Source: Actinoplanes campanulatus (GTDB taxonomy: Bacteria > Actinomycetota > Actinomycetes > Mycobacteriales > Micromonosporaceae). From it: a DNA stretch of 64,000 nucleotides. A model generated the notes under the pieces. The model was not told where the DNA came from. It saw only the letters and a program-made list of their open reading frames with translations, and ran no database searches. Both the position numbers and the translations under genes were made by a program. Of this stretch, positions 45,126 to 53,226 are shown piece by piece. Within the stretch, counting starts at the first letter, position 1. Each line of letters starts with the position of its first letter. The stretch spans positions 342,803 through 406,802 of the forward strand of contig NZ_BMPW01000006.1 of the NCBI RefSeq assembly GCF_014647795.1, in the 5' to 3' direction.

Positions 45126-45722
45126 CTAGGGACGTACGGCCTGGGCACGCACCGGAACGGTGAAGGTGGCCCCACGGCAGGCCGCCGGAGCGTCCGCCCG
45201 CATGGCCAGCGCCCCGTTCACCGGGAACGCCCCGATCGTGTTCCGTGGCACCTCCCACGACACCGCGAAACTCTGCCGGGTGATCTCCACCGGCGGATCG
45301 ACGCAGCCCGCCTCCCGGTGCGCGTAGTCGACCATCACCCGGCCCGCCCCGGCCGTGATCGACGTGATGCGCACCGGAACCGCGTACTGATTCGTCACCG
45401 TGACCGTCAGATCCCCGGTCTCGCCCGGCAGCAGCGGCCGGCTGTTGTCCGAGGACCCGGTCAGCGCAATCTCCACACTGGTCGCGGCCGGCGGCAGCGG
45501 TTCGGTGTCCGGCCCCCGGAACCGCCAGTACGCCCAGGCCGCCCCGGCGTTGGCGAGCACCGCGGCGACCGCCGCGGCGGTGAGGATGGTGCGGGCCCGC
45601 CGATCGAACCGGCGCCGCCGCCCCGGCTGCCGCACCTCCCAGGTGGGTTCCTCATGATCGGCCGTGTCGAGCTCCAGGTGGGAACCCTCGGGAAAACCGG
45701 ACAGGACGTCGCGCCGATTCAC
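45126..45722 (-). CDS. Exported beta-sandwich protein, paralog of 47235-48290 genes
   Basis: A 198-residue protein: a polar N-terminus of about 45 residues, one hydrophobic segment ILTAAAVAAVLANAGAAWAY, then a beta-rich outer domain. It shares with its neighbours the W-A-Y/V-W motif at the end of the membrane segment, a strand with VTNQYAVPVRIT and two cysteines in REAGCV and AACRGATFTVPV. The alignment with the gene at 47235 is clear across the second half. It looks TasA/camelysin-like. It is separated from the other four by 363 bases. Confidence 0.75.
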   Translation of the reverse strand: MNRRDVLSGFPEGSHLELDTADHEEPTWEVRQPGRRRRFDRRARTILTAAAVAAVLANAGAAWAYWRFRGPDTEPLPPAATSVEIALTGSSDNSRPLLPGETGDLTVTVTNQYAVPVRITSITAGAGRVMVDYAHREAGCVDPPVEITRQSFAVSWEVPRNTIGAFPVNGALAMRADAPAACRGATFTVPVRAQAVRP

Positions 45723-46085
45723 GAAACAACCTCGGTGGTGACAGCCGCGCGGGGATCGCTCAGGTCGGACATGCGGCTCGTCCTCCTCGAAGGCCGGTGG
45801 GAATGATGCCGGGTTCGGCGCTCATACAACGTTCCCCGATAGAGATGTCCGATGTGATCGGTTTTCCGTCCGCCGTTCTGGCGCATAAATCGGACAGGTC
45901 TGCCCATCCGGTTTACCCCTGCGGGGTGAGGGAATCGGGCCGCGCCACTGCCCCCGCGACCCCGGACCCGGCCGCCGCCAGCCGGTCGATCCAGCTCCGG
46001 CGCGCGTCACCCGCCCGCCGCGGAGACCACTTCACGCCCCCCGGGCTCACCGCGGATCCGCGCCGCACCCGGCCGCTTCCCGCGC
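45723..46085. other. Intergenic region before the 45126 gene
   Basis: No gene supported. It holds an inverted repeat, TGTCCGAT (45846-45853) and ATCGGACA (45889-45896), with a further TCGGACAT near 45766, and a short CCCC/GGGG hairpin near 45915-45925. It likely carries the promoter of the gene at 45722. Confidence 0.45.
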
Positions 46086-46781
46086 TCACTGCGGCTTCGT
46101 GCCGCCTGACCCGGCCTTCCCCGGATTCGCTGCGGGCGAGTTCGCGCCGCCCGCCCCGGCCTTTCCCGGCGTCAACGGTGAAGGCGAGGTTGGCGCGGAT
46201 GGCGACGCCGAGGTCTCCGGGGCGGGCCCGCTGGGGCTCGCGGTCGGTTCCACAGTCTTTCCGGCCTCGGTCCTGCCGGTCCTGTCCTCTCCCGCTTGGC
46301 CGGTCTCGGACGTCGCGGACGGCGTGGGCGATCCCGCCGCGAGACTCGCGGCGCCCGGTCCGCCCGGCCGGATGACCAGGTCGCTGATCGGGCTGGCCGG
46401 CCCGGTCCAGTGGTCCCCGGCGATCGCGGCCACCGTGTAGGTCACCGCCCGTCCCACCTCGGCCTCGTCATCGATGCACGTCAGCTTGGTGGCCGGACCC
46501 CGGCACACCGCAAGCCGGTCGTCACCGTCATGCCGGAACACGACATACCCGCCGACCGCCTGCCCCGACCCGAGCCGCACGGCCTCCCAGCCGATTTCCG
46601 GTACCCCATCGACCAACGCCGCATCCGGCTTCTTCACCGTGGGTAGCGTGTCTCCCCTGAGAGTGGCCTGCCCCTCGGTGGTGCCGACCGCCCAGGTGGC
46701 CCAGGCGCTGAGCCCACTGCCGACCGCGATGGCCCCCACGACCGTGCCCGCGACGATCACCGCCGCGCTCCGCCGCCTCAC
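46086..46781 (-). CDS. Exported fibronectin-like protein with Pro/Ser-rich tail
   Basis: A 231-residue protein. A hydrophobic segment (AAVIVAGTVVGAIAVGSGLS) ends in AWATWAVG, the same aromatic pattern as its neighbours. Residues about 45-140 resemble a fibronectin type III domain (VPEIGWEAVRLGSGQAVGGY, then VTYTVAAIAGDHWTGPASP). The remaining 90 residues are rich in Pro, Ser, Thr, Gly and Ala, like a cell-wall spacer. It overlaps the upstream gene in GTGA. A surface role is likely. Confidence 0.75.
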   Translation of the reverse strand: MRRRSAAVIVAGTVVGAIAVGSGLSAWATWAVGTTEGQATLRGDTLPTVKKPDAALVDGVPEIGWEAVRLGSGQAVGGYVVFRHDGDDRLAVCRGPATKLTCIDDEAEVGRAVTYTVAAIAGDHWTGPASPISDLVIRPGGPGAASLAAGSPTPSATSETGQAGEDRTGRTEAGKTVEPTASPSGPAPETSASPSAPTSPSPLTPGKAGAGGANSPAANPGKAGSGGTKPQ

Positions 46782-47245
46782 CGTCCCACCCTGTCGGCCG
46801 TAGCGGTGAAGGTCAGGCGGAACGTCGCCTTCTGGCAGGCGTCGGCCACGGTGTTCGGCATCCTCACCTCGAACTTCCCGGCAGCCTTCCGTCCATGAGC
46901 CGGAACGGTCAGTGGCAGGCTGCCCAGATAGGACCCGACCGCCAGATTGGTCGCAGTCGGCTTGCAGTGCCGCCTGGAACTCCCGGCGACCCGCGCCTCG
47001 ACGTGTCGCACCGCGATCCGAAACGGGTACGGATTCGTCACCGTCACCCGTGTGCGCCGGACAGCGCCCGGATGCAGGCCCTCCATCGAAGTGCCATTCA
47101 CCGAGAACACATAGATTCCACGGTCGGCCACTCCGATCGTGGAAGCATCGGAACGCGAACCGGCCGCGGCCCAGACACAGGCCACGGCCGCTCCAGCAGC
47201 CATCAGCCGACGGACGGGCCGCCGGCTGATCAGGTCAACTCGCAT
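46778..47245 (-). CDS. Exported beta-sandwich protein of the same family
   Basis: A 155-residue protein with an N-terminal signal segment (RRLMAAGAAVACVWAAAGS) that may be cleaved after SDAS, unlike its neighbours. The outer domain has RTRVTVTNPYPFRIAVRHVE, RRHCKPTATNL and DACQKATFRLTFT, aligning with the paralogs at the NPxPF strand and both cysteines. It overlaps the gene upstream by 11 bases and the one downstream by four, so this is one operon. Confidence 0.75.
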   Translation of the reverse strand: MRVDLISRRPVRRLMAAGAAVACVWAAAGSRSDASTIGVADRGIYVFSVNGTSMEGLHPGAVRRTRVTVTNPYPFRIAVRHVEARVAGSSRRHCKPTATNLAVGSYLGSLPLTVPAHGRKAAGKFEVRMPNTVADACQKATFRLTFTATADRVGR

Positions 47246-47729
47246 CGCTTCTCCCGCTCGCGGCCAGCGGAACGGTGAAGGTCGCGCCCTGGCACGCGGA
47301 GTCCGAGGCGTTCGTCATCGTGACCGCGTTCGAGATGAAGAAGCTCTTCTCCGTGTTGGCGCCGATCCGCCACGTGACCGAGTAGAAGGCCTTGGTGAGC
47401 GAGACGCCGGTGGTCAGGCAGCCCGCGTTCCGGTGCGCCGCGTCCACGGTCACCGGAGCCGAGCCGGGCCGGACGGTGTTGACGAGCACCGGGAACGGGT
47501 TGTCGTTGTGCACGGTCACCTCGATGGTCACCTTGGCCCCCGGGTACAGCGGTTTCGCCGGGCTCGGATGTGCGACGAGCCGGAGGTCCGCGCTGATCTG
47601 GGCCGCCGAGGCCCCGGTCTGGGCTCCGGTGATTCGCCAGACCGCCCAGGCCGCGCCACCCGTGGTCGCCACGACGGCGGCGACGGCCGCCGCGAGGAGG
47701 GGCCGGGTGCGCCGCGATGTTGTGAGCAC
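47235..47729 (-). CDS. Exported beta-sandwich protein of the same family
   Basis: A 164-residue protein. The membrane segment PLLAAAVAAVVATTGGAAWA leads into VWRIT, followed by a beta-sandwich with LYPGAKVTIEVTVHNDNPFP, VLVNTV, Cys104 (RNAGCL) and Cys146 (DSACQGATFTVPL). The GG-A-A-W-A pattern and the P-G ... N-x-x-P strands recall TasA and camelysin, which are secreted and polymerise or decorate the surface in Bacillus. GTG start at 47729. Confidence 0.78.
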   Translation of the reverse strand: MLTTSRRTRPLLAAAVAAVVATTGGAAWAVWRITGAQTGASAAQISADLRLVAHPSPAKPLYPGAKVTIEVTVHNDNPFPVLVNTVRPGSAPVTVDAAHRNAGCLTTGVSLTKAFYSVTWRIGANTEKSFFISNAVTMTNASDSACQGATFTVPLAASGRSDAS

Positions 47730-47807
47730 GATGCCTTCCTGTCTTCGGTCCGGATGGTGCGGAAACGCCTGAGGGGCGTCGCGTCCGACGCCCCTCAGAC
47801 CGGATGA

Positions 47808-48290
47808 CTACGACGCGTTGCTCGTGGCGTCGAGTGCGACATCGAAGTCGAAGCCGACGCCCTGGCAGCCGTTGGCGGCGTCGGCGATCATCCCGATCGC
47901 GTCCTCGTACTTGATCGTCTGAGGGCCGCTGTTCGCGGGGAGGGTCAGCGTGCTGGTCGTGGTCGCACCAGCGAGTTCCACGACGTTGGTGGAGGCACAG
48001 GCCGCCGCGTTCTTGCTGGCGATCTGCTCGATGGCGAAACCCGTGATCAGGACCGGGAACGGGTTGGGGTTCGAGACGCTGAAGGTGACGTCGTGCTTGC
48101 TGCCCGGGAAGAAGGTGGTGGGGTCCAGCACGATGCTCGCGTCCGTGACGTCCAACTCCACGACCTGACCGGCGGCGGCCGAGGACTCACCCACGCCGGT
48201 GAGGCTCCAGGCGGCCCAGGCCGCGCCTCCGCTGACGGCGACGACGCCGGCGGTGATCAGGGCAACGGAGCGCTTGGTGTACTTGGGCAT
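47808..48290 (-). CDS. Exported TasA/camelysin-like protein, first gene of the cluster
   Basis: A 160-residue protein. A basic start (MPKYTKRS) precedes the hydrophobic ALITAGVVAVSGGAAWAAWS. The outer domain reads VELDVTDASIVLDPTTFFPG, then VTFSVSNPNPFPVLITGF, with Cys98 and Cys142 (NGCQGVGFDFDV). The order of G-x-LD strand, P-G turn and N-P strand matches the SipW-dependent TasA/camelysin group. AGGAGG is eight bases before ATG 48290, an unusually strong site. No SipW-type signal peptidase gene is seen in the window. Confidence 0.8.
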   Translation of the reverse strand: MPKYTKRSVALITAGVVAVSGGAAWAAWSLTGVGESSAAAGQVVELDVTDASIVLDPTTFFPGSKHDVTFSVSNPNPFPVLITGFAIEQIASKNAAACASTNVVELAGATTTSTLTLPANSGPQTIKYEDAIGMIADAANGCQGVGFDFDVALDATSNAS

Positions 48291-48789
48291 GGGGAGTTCC
48301 TCCTGGAACGGGGTAAGCGAGCGCCACACCCCGGACGAAGTCATGAGCGACCGATTCCGGGTGTACGTCGTTGATTGGGATGTCACCGGGCCCACAAGGC
48401 CACCCGGCGCTGCGACAAAGATGGCTGACCCGTTCCCGCCCGGCGATCGTCCGTACCGTCCGCCTGTTGCATGCGGGACGGCGGCGGACGCGATCCGTCT
48501 CGGTTACCCCGCAGGCGTGACGGCGTTCACCGCACCGGCCACAGCGGACCGCCATAGAGATCCACGAAACCCGCGTCCGCCTGGGACCATGGCCGCGAGC
48601 AGACGTTCGGTGCGGAGGCAAGCCCGAACCGGGTTCGGATCGTCCGTCGGCCCTCGGCGGCCCCGGAACGAAGCTTGAAACGTGAAGTTTCGGGCCGGAT
48701 CCACGCGCTTTCCGGAAAGGGATTTCCCGATCCGGAACCCGAACGGGTCACCCGCCGGCGGAGCCATTCCCCTGAAAGAGGCTTGCGAC
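48291..48789. other. Intergenic region upstream of the exported-protein operon
   Basis: About 500 bases with no supported gene. It must hold the promoter of the operon starting at 48290. Small palindromes occur: GAAAC-GTGAA-GTTTC near 48678-48692, TTTCCGGAAA near 48710 and ACCCG-AA-CGGGT near 48738. Confidence 0.45.
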
Positions 48790-49539
48790 CTATGCCTCTG
48801 TCGGGCGCTCGGCCCGGACCAGGAACCGGTGCGCCCGCACCACGAATTCGCCCCGGGTCCGGATGAGGGCCGACAAACGGGCGAGCTCCCGCTCGTACCG
48901 ATGTGGGGTGAAGTCGCGGATCTGCCAGGGCACCGTGCGCAGATGATGGACCACCGCGACGATGTCCCGGAAGGTGAGGAGCGGATGCTCCTCCCGCACC
49001 TCGGTGACCCGCAGCCCGGCCGACTGGAGCGCGGCCACCGCCACCTCGGCGTCCCACCGCCGCGGATGCGGGGGCGGGGCGCCGAGGGCGACGTTGAGAT
49101 CGGCCAGGTCGGCGCTACCCACCTGCTGGGTGAGCAGCACGCCGCCGGGCTTGAGCAGCCGGGCGATGTCGGCCACGGGCAGCCGCCCGTGCCGGCTCAG
49201 CACCAGGTCGAACTCGTTCTCCTCGGACGGCAGCTCGGTCTGGACCTCGACCCCGAACGGGGTGAGCCGCTCGCGGGCGGCCGGAGTGTTGCGCGCCCAC
49301 GTCTCCACCGCGACGGTGTGCGGCGGAAGCGGGGCCAGTTCGGCGAGCAGCTCACCGCCGCCGGTGTCGAGGTCGAGGACGCTCGTGGCGCGGCGCATCA
49401 GCGGCCGGACCAGTTCGAGGTACGACCAGGACGGCTCCGACGCCACGGCCAGGCCGTCCAGCCAGGCGAACTCCCACCCGGTCATGGAGGCGCCGGCGGT
49501 CGCGGCGTTGAGCTCTTCCTCCTGCCGGTTGCTGCGCAC
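48790..49539 (-). CDS. Class I SAM-dependent methyltransferase
   Basis: A 249-residue methyltransferase. The SAM motif VLDLDTGGGELLAELA, the acidic residue in TVAVETWARN, and the post-motif LARLLKPGGVLLTQQVGS are present. Resembles the group including RNA and small-molecule methyltransferases with DLVLSRHGRLP as motif IV. The substrate is unknown. GTG start at 49539. It stands alone, opposite in no obvious operon, downstream of the MerR-clamp gene with a 94-base gap. Confidence 0.85.
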   Translation of the reverse strand: MRSNRQEEELNAATAGASMTGWEFAWLDGLAVASEPSWSYLELVRPLMRRATSVLDLDTGGGELLAELAPLPPHTVAVETWARNTPAARERLTPFGVEVQTELPSEENEFDLVLSRHGRLPVADIARLLKPGGVLLTQQVGSADLADLNVALGAPPPHPRRWDAEVAVAALQSAGLRVTEVREEHPLLTFRDIVAVVHHLRTVPWQIRDFTPHRYERELARLSALIRTRGEFVVRAHRFLVRAERPTEA

Positions 49540-49633
49540 GGACCGAAAGTATCCGCAGACCCCGCTGAACAGCGACTCGATCCCACGGCCTTTCCAGGAC
49601 CGGTGCCGGACTGTGGCTGAACGGTTACCAGAC

Positions 49634-50674
49634 TCAGTGGCGGACCGGCATGAGGAGCGAGAAACGGGAATCGCTGCTCAGCCCCCGGAGCGCCAGGGGG
49701 CGGACCGGGCCGTCCAACTCCAGCACCAGTTGCCCGGCCCCGCCCGCGTCCAGCGCCTCGAGCAGGAACTCCCGGTTCACCGCGACGTGCGCTCCGGTGT
49801 CGGCGGCCCACTCGTCGGCGCCGGCGAACCGCACGCCGCCGGCCGGGTCGACGGTGAGGACGGAGACCGGGTACGCCTGGCCCTCGTGCTCGCGGTCGAT
49901 CACCGGGGCGCCGTCGAGCAGGCCGCGCAGCTCGGCCACGTCGACGGTTACCCGGCGGCTCTCCGGGCCGGCCGCGATCAGCCGTCGCCAGTCCGGGAAC
50001 TCCAGGTCGAGCGGCTTGCCCTCGACGGTCCGGTCGCCGGCGCGCGCGGTCACCCGATCGGCGGTCAGGTCCAGTGTGACCTCACCGCCGCCGAGGCCGC
50101 GCAGGTCCCGGGCCAGATCGAGGGGGAGGAACAGCCGGGCGGCCGAGCCCTCCACGGTGGCCGGAGTGGTGGCCACGGCGATCCGGTAGCGGTCGGTGGC
50201 GACCAGTGTGACGTCGCCGTCGCCGGTCTCGGCGAGCACGCCGGCCGGCATCGGGTCGGTGGCGCCCACCGCGGCGAACAGCACGGCGTCGAGGGCCGCG
50301 GACAGGTCGGCGGCGGACAGGGTGATGCGGGTCATCAGGTTCTCCTCCAGGTCGAGCAGGGTGTGCAGGCGGAGGAGCTCACGTCTGGCGTCGGCGAGAC
50401 CGGCCTCCAGGCGGGCCAGGTGATCGTCCAGCCTCACCCGTACCGAAGCGGGGTCGTCGAGGTCTCGCACCGCATCCGCGATCTCGGCGACGGGCATGCC
50501 CACCCGCCGCAGGCCGGCGATGAGCCGGGCGGCTCTGATCTGCTCCGCGGTGTACCGGCGATAGCCGGTGACCGGGTCCACGGCGGCCGGGATCAGCACG
50601 CCCGCGCCGTCGTAGAACCGCAGCGCGCTGACGCTGAGCCCACTCGCCCGGGCCGCCTCGCCGATGCCTCGCAT
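49634..50674 (-). CDS. MerR regulator fused to a sliding-clamp (DnaN)-like domain
   Basis: A 346-residue fusion. Residues 1-70 are a MerR DNA-binding domain (ALRFYDGAGVLIPA, TGYRRYTAEQIRAARLI). Residues about 75-112 form the dimer coiled coil. From 114 onward the chain resembles two domains of the DNA polymerase III beta clamp: VTLVATDRYRIAV (the ATD-RYRLA motif), LEFPDWRRLI, VTVDVAELRGLLDGA and VNREFLLEALDA. A clean internal start exists: GGAGGAG before ATG 50335 (MTRITLSAADL), which would give the clamp-like part alone (233 residues). ATG 50674 follows GGAG. Confidence 0.85.
   Translation of the reverse strand: MRGIGEAARASGLSVSALRFYDGAGVLIPAAVDPVTGYRRYTAEQIRAARLIAGLRRVGMPVAEIADAVRDLDDPASVRVRLDDHLARLEAGLADARRELLRLHTLLDLEENLMTRITLSAADLSAALDAVLFAAVGATDPMPAGVLAETGDGDVTLVATDRYRIAVATTPATVEGSAARLFLPLDLARDLRGLGGGEVTLDLTADRVTARAGDRTVEGKPLDLEFPDWRRLIAAGPESRRVTVDVAELRGLLDGAPVIDREHEGQAYPVSVLTVDPAGGVRFAGADEWAADTGAHVAVNREFLLEALDAGGAGQLVLELDGPVRPLALRGLSSDSRFSLLMPVRH
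50335..50349 (-). promoter_or_regulatory. Internal ribosome binding site and start within the fusion gene
   Basis: GGAGGAG (50343-50349 on the minus strand) is followed by AACCTG-class spacing and ATG 50335, in frame, exactly at the border between the MerR and clamp-like parts. It could also be just the codons for Glu-Glu. Confidence 0.45.
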
Positions 50675-50704
50675 GTCGCTCTCCACATCACTGAACCCTG
50701 GTGT

Positions 50705-50725
50705 CTCCACCTGGTGGAGAGTCAA
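50705..50725 (-). promoter_or_regulatory. MerR-type promoter of the fusion gene
   Basis: CTCCACCTGGTGGAG (50705-50719) is a perfect palindrome. On the minus strand it directly follows TTGACT (-35), and a weak -10 lies about 19 bases further, the overlong spacing typical of MerR-activated promoters. It overlaps the 3' end of the lysE-type gene. Confidence 0.65.
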
Positions 50726-51321
50726 GCTTGCACGATCAGCGTGATGCCGAGAGTGGCCATGACCAGCGCGATCGATCCGTCGAGCACCCGCCACGAGGCG
50801 GGCCGGGCGAGCACCGGGGCCAGCCGGCGCGCGCCCAGGCCGAGGCCGACGAACCAGGTCAGGCTGGCGGCGGCCGCGCCCAGCCCGAACAGCCACCGGT
50901 GCGGATGCTGCTGCGCCACCGAACCGAGCAGCAGCACGGTGTCCAGGTAGACGTGCGGGTTGAGGTAGGTCAGGGCGAGGCAGGTGAGCAGGGTGGCGCG
51001 CAGCGTGGCCGGCGCCTTCCCGGCCGGATCGAGGACCTCCGGGCGCAGCGCGCGGCGCGCGGCGAGCACCGCGTAGCCGAGCAGGAACGCGGCGCCGGCC
51101 CAGCGGATCGCCGAGATCAGCTCGGGACGCGCGGTCAGGACCGCGCCGAGCCCGGCGATACCCGCGGAGATCAGCGCGAGGTCGGAGAGGGCACAGGTCA
51201 GGACCACCGGGAGTACGTGTTCCCGGCGCAGCCCTTGACGCAGGACGAACGCGTTCTGGGCTCCGATCGCGATGATCAGCACAGCGGAGGCGACAAAACC
51301 GGCGAAAGCGGAGGCGAGCAT
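50722..51321 (-). CDS. lysE: LysE/ArgO family amino acid exporter
   Basis: A 199-residue membrane protein with about six helices. The N-terminal IIAIGAQNAFVLRQGLRREH is the LysE/ArgO signature and LALTYLNPHVYLDTVLLLGS the second conserved motif. It exports lysine or arginine when their level is high. It diverges from a LysG/ArgP-type regulator across 70 bases, the standard arrangement of the lysE-lysG switch. Confidence 0.92.
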   Translation of the reverse strand: MLASAFAGFVASAVLIIAIGAQNAFVLRQGLRREHVLPVVLTCALSDLALISAGIAGLGAVLTARPELISAIRWAGAAFLLGYAVLAARRALRPEVLDPAGKAPATLRATLLTCLALTYLNPHVYLDTVLLLGSVAQQHPHRWLFGLGAAAASLTWFVGLGLGARRLAPVLARPASWRVLDGSIALVMATLGITLIVQA

Positions 51322-51357
51322 GCCTCGACGCTAGTCAGCATCTACGCGTGTCTCCAG

Positions 51358-51381
51358 CTAATCATTTTGGGGATGGATTAG
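51358..51381. promoter_or_regulatory. LysG-type operator between lysE and lysG
   Basis: CTAATC (51358-51363) and GATTAG (51376-51381) form an inverted repeat with a 12-base spacer in the divergent gap. AT-rich against the background. The lysG GTG at 51392 is close enough for a leaderless transcript. Confidence 0.6.
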
Positions 51382-51391
51382 TTTTCCTAAC

Positions 51392-52216
51392 GTGGATCAG
51401 GTGCAGTTGGCGACCTTCCTGGCGGTGGTCGAGGAGGGCAGTTTCGAGGCGGCGGCCCGAGTGCTGCACGTCACGCCGTCCGCGGTCAGTCAGCGGATCA
51501 AGGCGCTGGAGCAGGCCGTCGGCCAGGTGCTGGTGCGCCGCGCCAAACCGTGCACGGCGACCACCGCGGGCGCGGCGCTGGTCCGGTTCGCCGGCCAGGT
51601 GGCGCTGCTCGAACGGGAGGCGCTGGACCAGGCCCGCGATGACACCCGGCTCTCCGTGGTGGTCAACGCCGACTCGCTGGACAGCTGGTTCCTCCCGGTG
51701 CTCCAGCAGGTGCCCGGCGTGCTCTTCGAACTGCACACCGACGACCAGGAGCACACCGCCGACCTGCTGCGCAACGGCACCGCGATGGCCGCCGTGACCG
51801 CCGACCACCAGCCGGTCCAGGGCTGCCGAGTGGAGCGGCTGGGTGTCATGCGGTATCTCGCGGTGGCCGCGCCCGGCCTGGACATCACCGACCTGAACCG
51901 GACGCCGCTGCTCGCCTTCAACCGCAAGGACCGGATCCAGCACCGCTTCCTGACCACCCGGTACGACCCACCGGTCCACTACATCCCGGCCACCGCGAGC
52001 TTCAACCACGCCCTGCTGCTCGGCCTGGGCTGGGGGATGCTCTACGAGCAGGAGGCCCGGAAGCATCTCGACGCCGGCAGCCTCGTGGAGGTCCGGCCCG
52101 GCCGGCACCTGGACGTCCCGCTCTACTGGCAGTGCTGGCGGCTCTCCTCGAAAGCCCTGGACACACTGACGGCCGCCGTTCGCACGGCGGCCGCCCAAGC
52201 GCTGATCAGGGACTAG
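51392..52216 (+). CDS. lysG: LysR family regulator, LysG/ArgP type
   Basis: A 274-residue LysR-type activator. The N-terminal helix-turn-helix reads LATFLAVVEEGSFEAAARVL and TPSAVSQRIKALEQAVGQVL, and the effector domain has the LysG/ArgP pattern (LHTDDQEHTADLLRNGTAMA). It should switch on lysE when lysine or arginine binds. GTG 51392. The stop TAG overlaps that of convergent dapD in CTAG. Confidence 0.92.
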   Translation: MDQVQLATFLAVVEEGSFEAAARVLHVTPSAVSQRIKALEQAVGQVLVRRAKPCTATTAGAALVRFAGQVALLEREALDQARDDTRLSVVVNADSLDSWFLPVLQQVPGVLFELHTDDQEHTADLLRNGTAMAAVTADHQPVQGCRVERLGVMRYLAVAAPGLDITDLNRTPLLAFNRKDRIQHRFLTTRYDPPVHYIPATASFNHALLLGLGWGMLYEQEARKHLDAGSLVEVRPGRHLDVPLYWQCWRLSSKALDTLTAAVRTAAAQALIRD

Positions 52217-53160
52217 TCGTTGGCGTGCAGAGCCGAGTTCAGCTCGATGCCGGTGCCCTTGCGGGGCCGGGCCTCCAGAGCGCCGGAGACCGAGTTGCGC
52301 CAGAACAGGAGATTGTTCACACCGGACAGCTCGATCGCCTTCACCACGCGGCCGTCGGGCAGCGAGATCTTGGAAGCGGCGGTGATGTAGACGCCCGCCT
52401 CCACCACGCAGTCGTCACCGAGCGAGATGCCGACGCCCGCGTTCGCGCCCAGCAGGCTGCGCTCGCCGATCCGCACCTTCTCCTTGCCGCCGCCGGAGAG
52501 CGTGCCCATGATCGACGAACCGCCGCCGATGTCCGAGCCGTCGCCGACCACCACGCCCTGCACGATCCGGCCCTCGACCATCGAGGTCCCGAGCGTGCCC
52601 GCGTTGAAGTTGACGAATCCCTCCTGCATGATCGTCGTCCCGGAGGCCAGGTGAGCGCCGAGGCGCACCCGGTCGGAGTCGGCGATCCGGACACCCGAGG
52701 GCACCACGTAGTCGGTCATCCGCGGGAACTTGTCCACCCCGAAGACGCTCAGCTGACGGCCGGCGGCGCGCTCCAGGAAACGCAGCTCGTCCACCCGCTC
52801 CGGCGGGCACGGGCCGGCCGACGTCCAGGCGACGTTGGCCAGCTTGCCGAAGATGCCGTCCAGGTTCAGCTCGTTCGGCCGGACCAGCCGGTGCGACAGC
52901 AGGTGCAGTCGCAGGTACGCGTCGGAGGCGTCGGCGATCGGGTCGGCCAGCGACTTGACCACCACCCGCACCTCGACGGTGCTCAGTCCGGGCAGCAGCT
53001 TCGGGCCGGTCAGCCCGGCCGGCAACACCGGAACGTCGGCCGGCTCCTCACCGAGACCCAGGTGCCCGGCCGGGAACCAGGTGTCCAGAACCTGTCCCTC
53101 GGCGGTGACGGTGGCGAGGCCGATGCCCCAGGCGGGCGAAGTCGAGATCGGGGTTTCCAC
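52213..53160 (-). CDS. dapD: Tetrahydrodipicolinate N-succinyltransferase DapD
   Basis: A 315-residue protein of the actinobacterial DapD type (about 317 residues in mycobacteria). The hexapeptide repeats of the left-handed helix run through VRLGAHLASGTTIMQEGFVN, SDIGGGSSIMGTLSGGG and NAGVGISLGDDCVVEAGVYI. It transfers succinyl from succinyl-CoA to tetrahydrodipicolinate in lysine synthesis. GTG 53160 gives VETPISTSPAWGIGLA. It diverges from dapE across 66 bases, the next-but-one step of the pathway. Confidence 0.95.
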   Translation of the reverse strand: METPISTSPAWGIGLATVTAEGQVLDTWFPAGHLGLGEEPADVPVLPAGLTGPKLLPGLSTVEVRVVVKSLADPIADASDAYLRLHLLSHRLVRPNELNLDGIFGKLANVAWTSAGPCPPERVDELRFLERAAGRQLSVFGVDKFPRMTDYVVPSGVRIADSDRVRLGAHLASGTTIMQEGFVNFNAGTLGTSMVEGRIVQGVVVGDGSDIGGGSSIMGTLSGGGKEKVRIGERSLLGANAGVGISLGDDCVVEAGVYITAASKISLPDGRVVKAIELSGVNNLLFWRNSVSGALEARPRKGTGIELNSALHAND

Positions 53161-53226
53161 GAGCGAAACCCTACCGGACCTACATGAGCCACCAGGAGCC
53201 TCGCGCCACCCCGGTATGGTGCGCAC

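Noticed and set aside
48504-48767. 87-residue minus-strand ORF in the gap upstream of the exported-protein operon
   Set aside because: No clear SD and no recognisable domain; composition looks like random GC-rich sequence.
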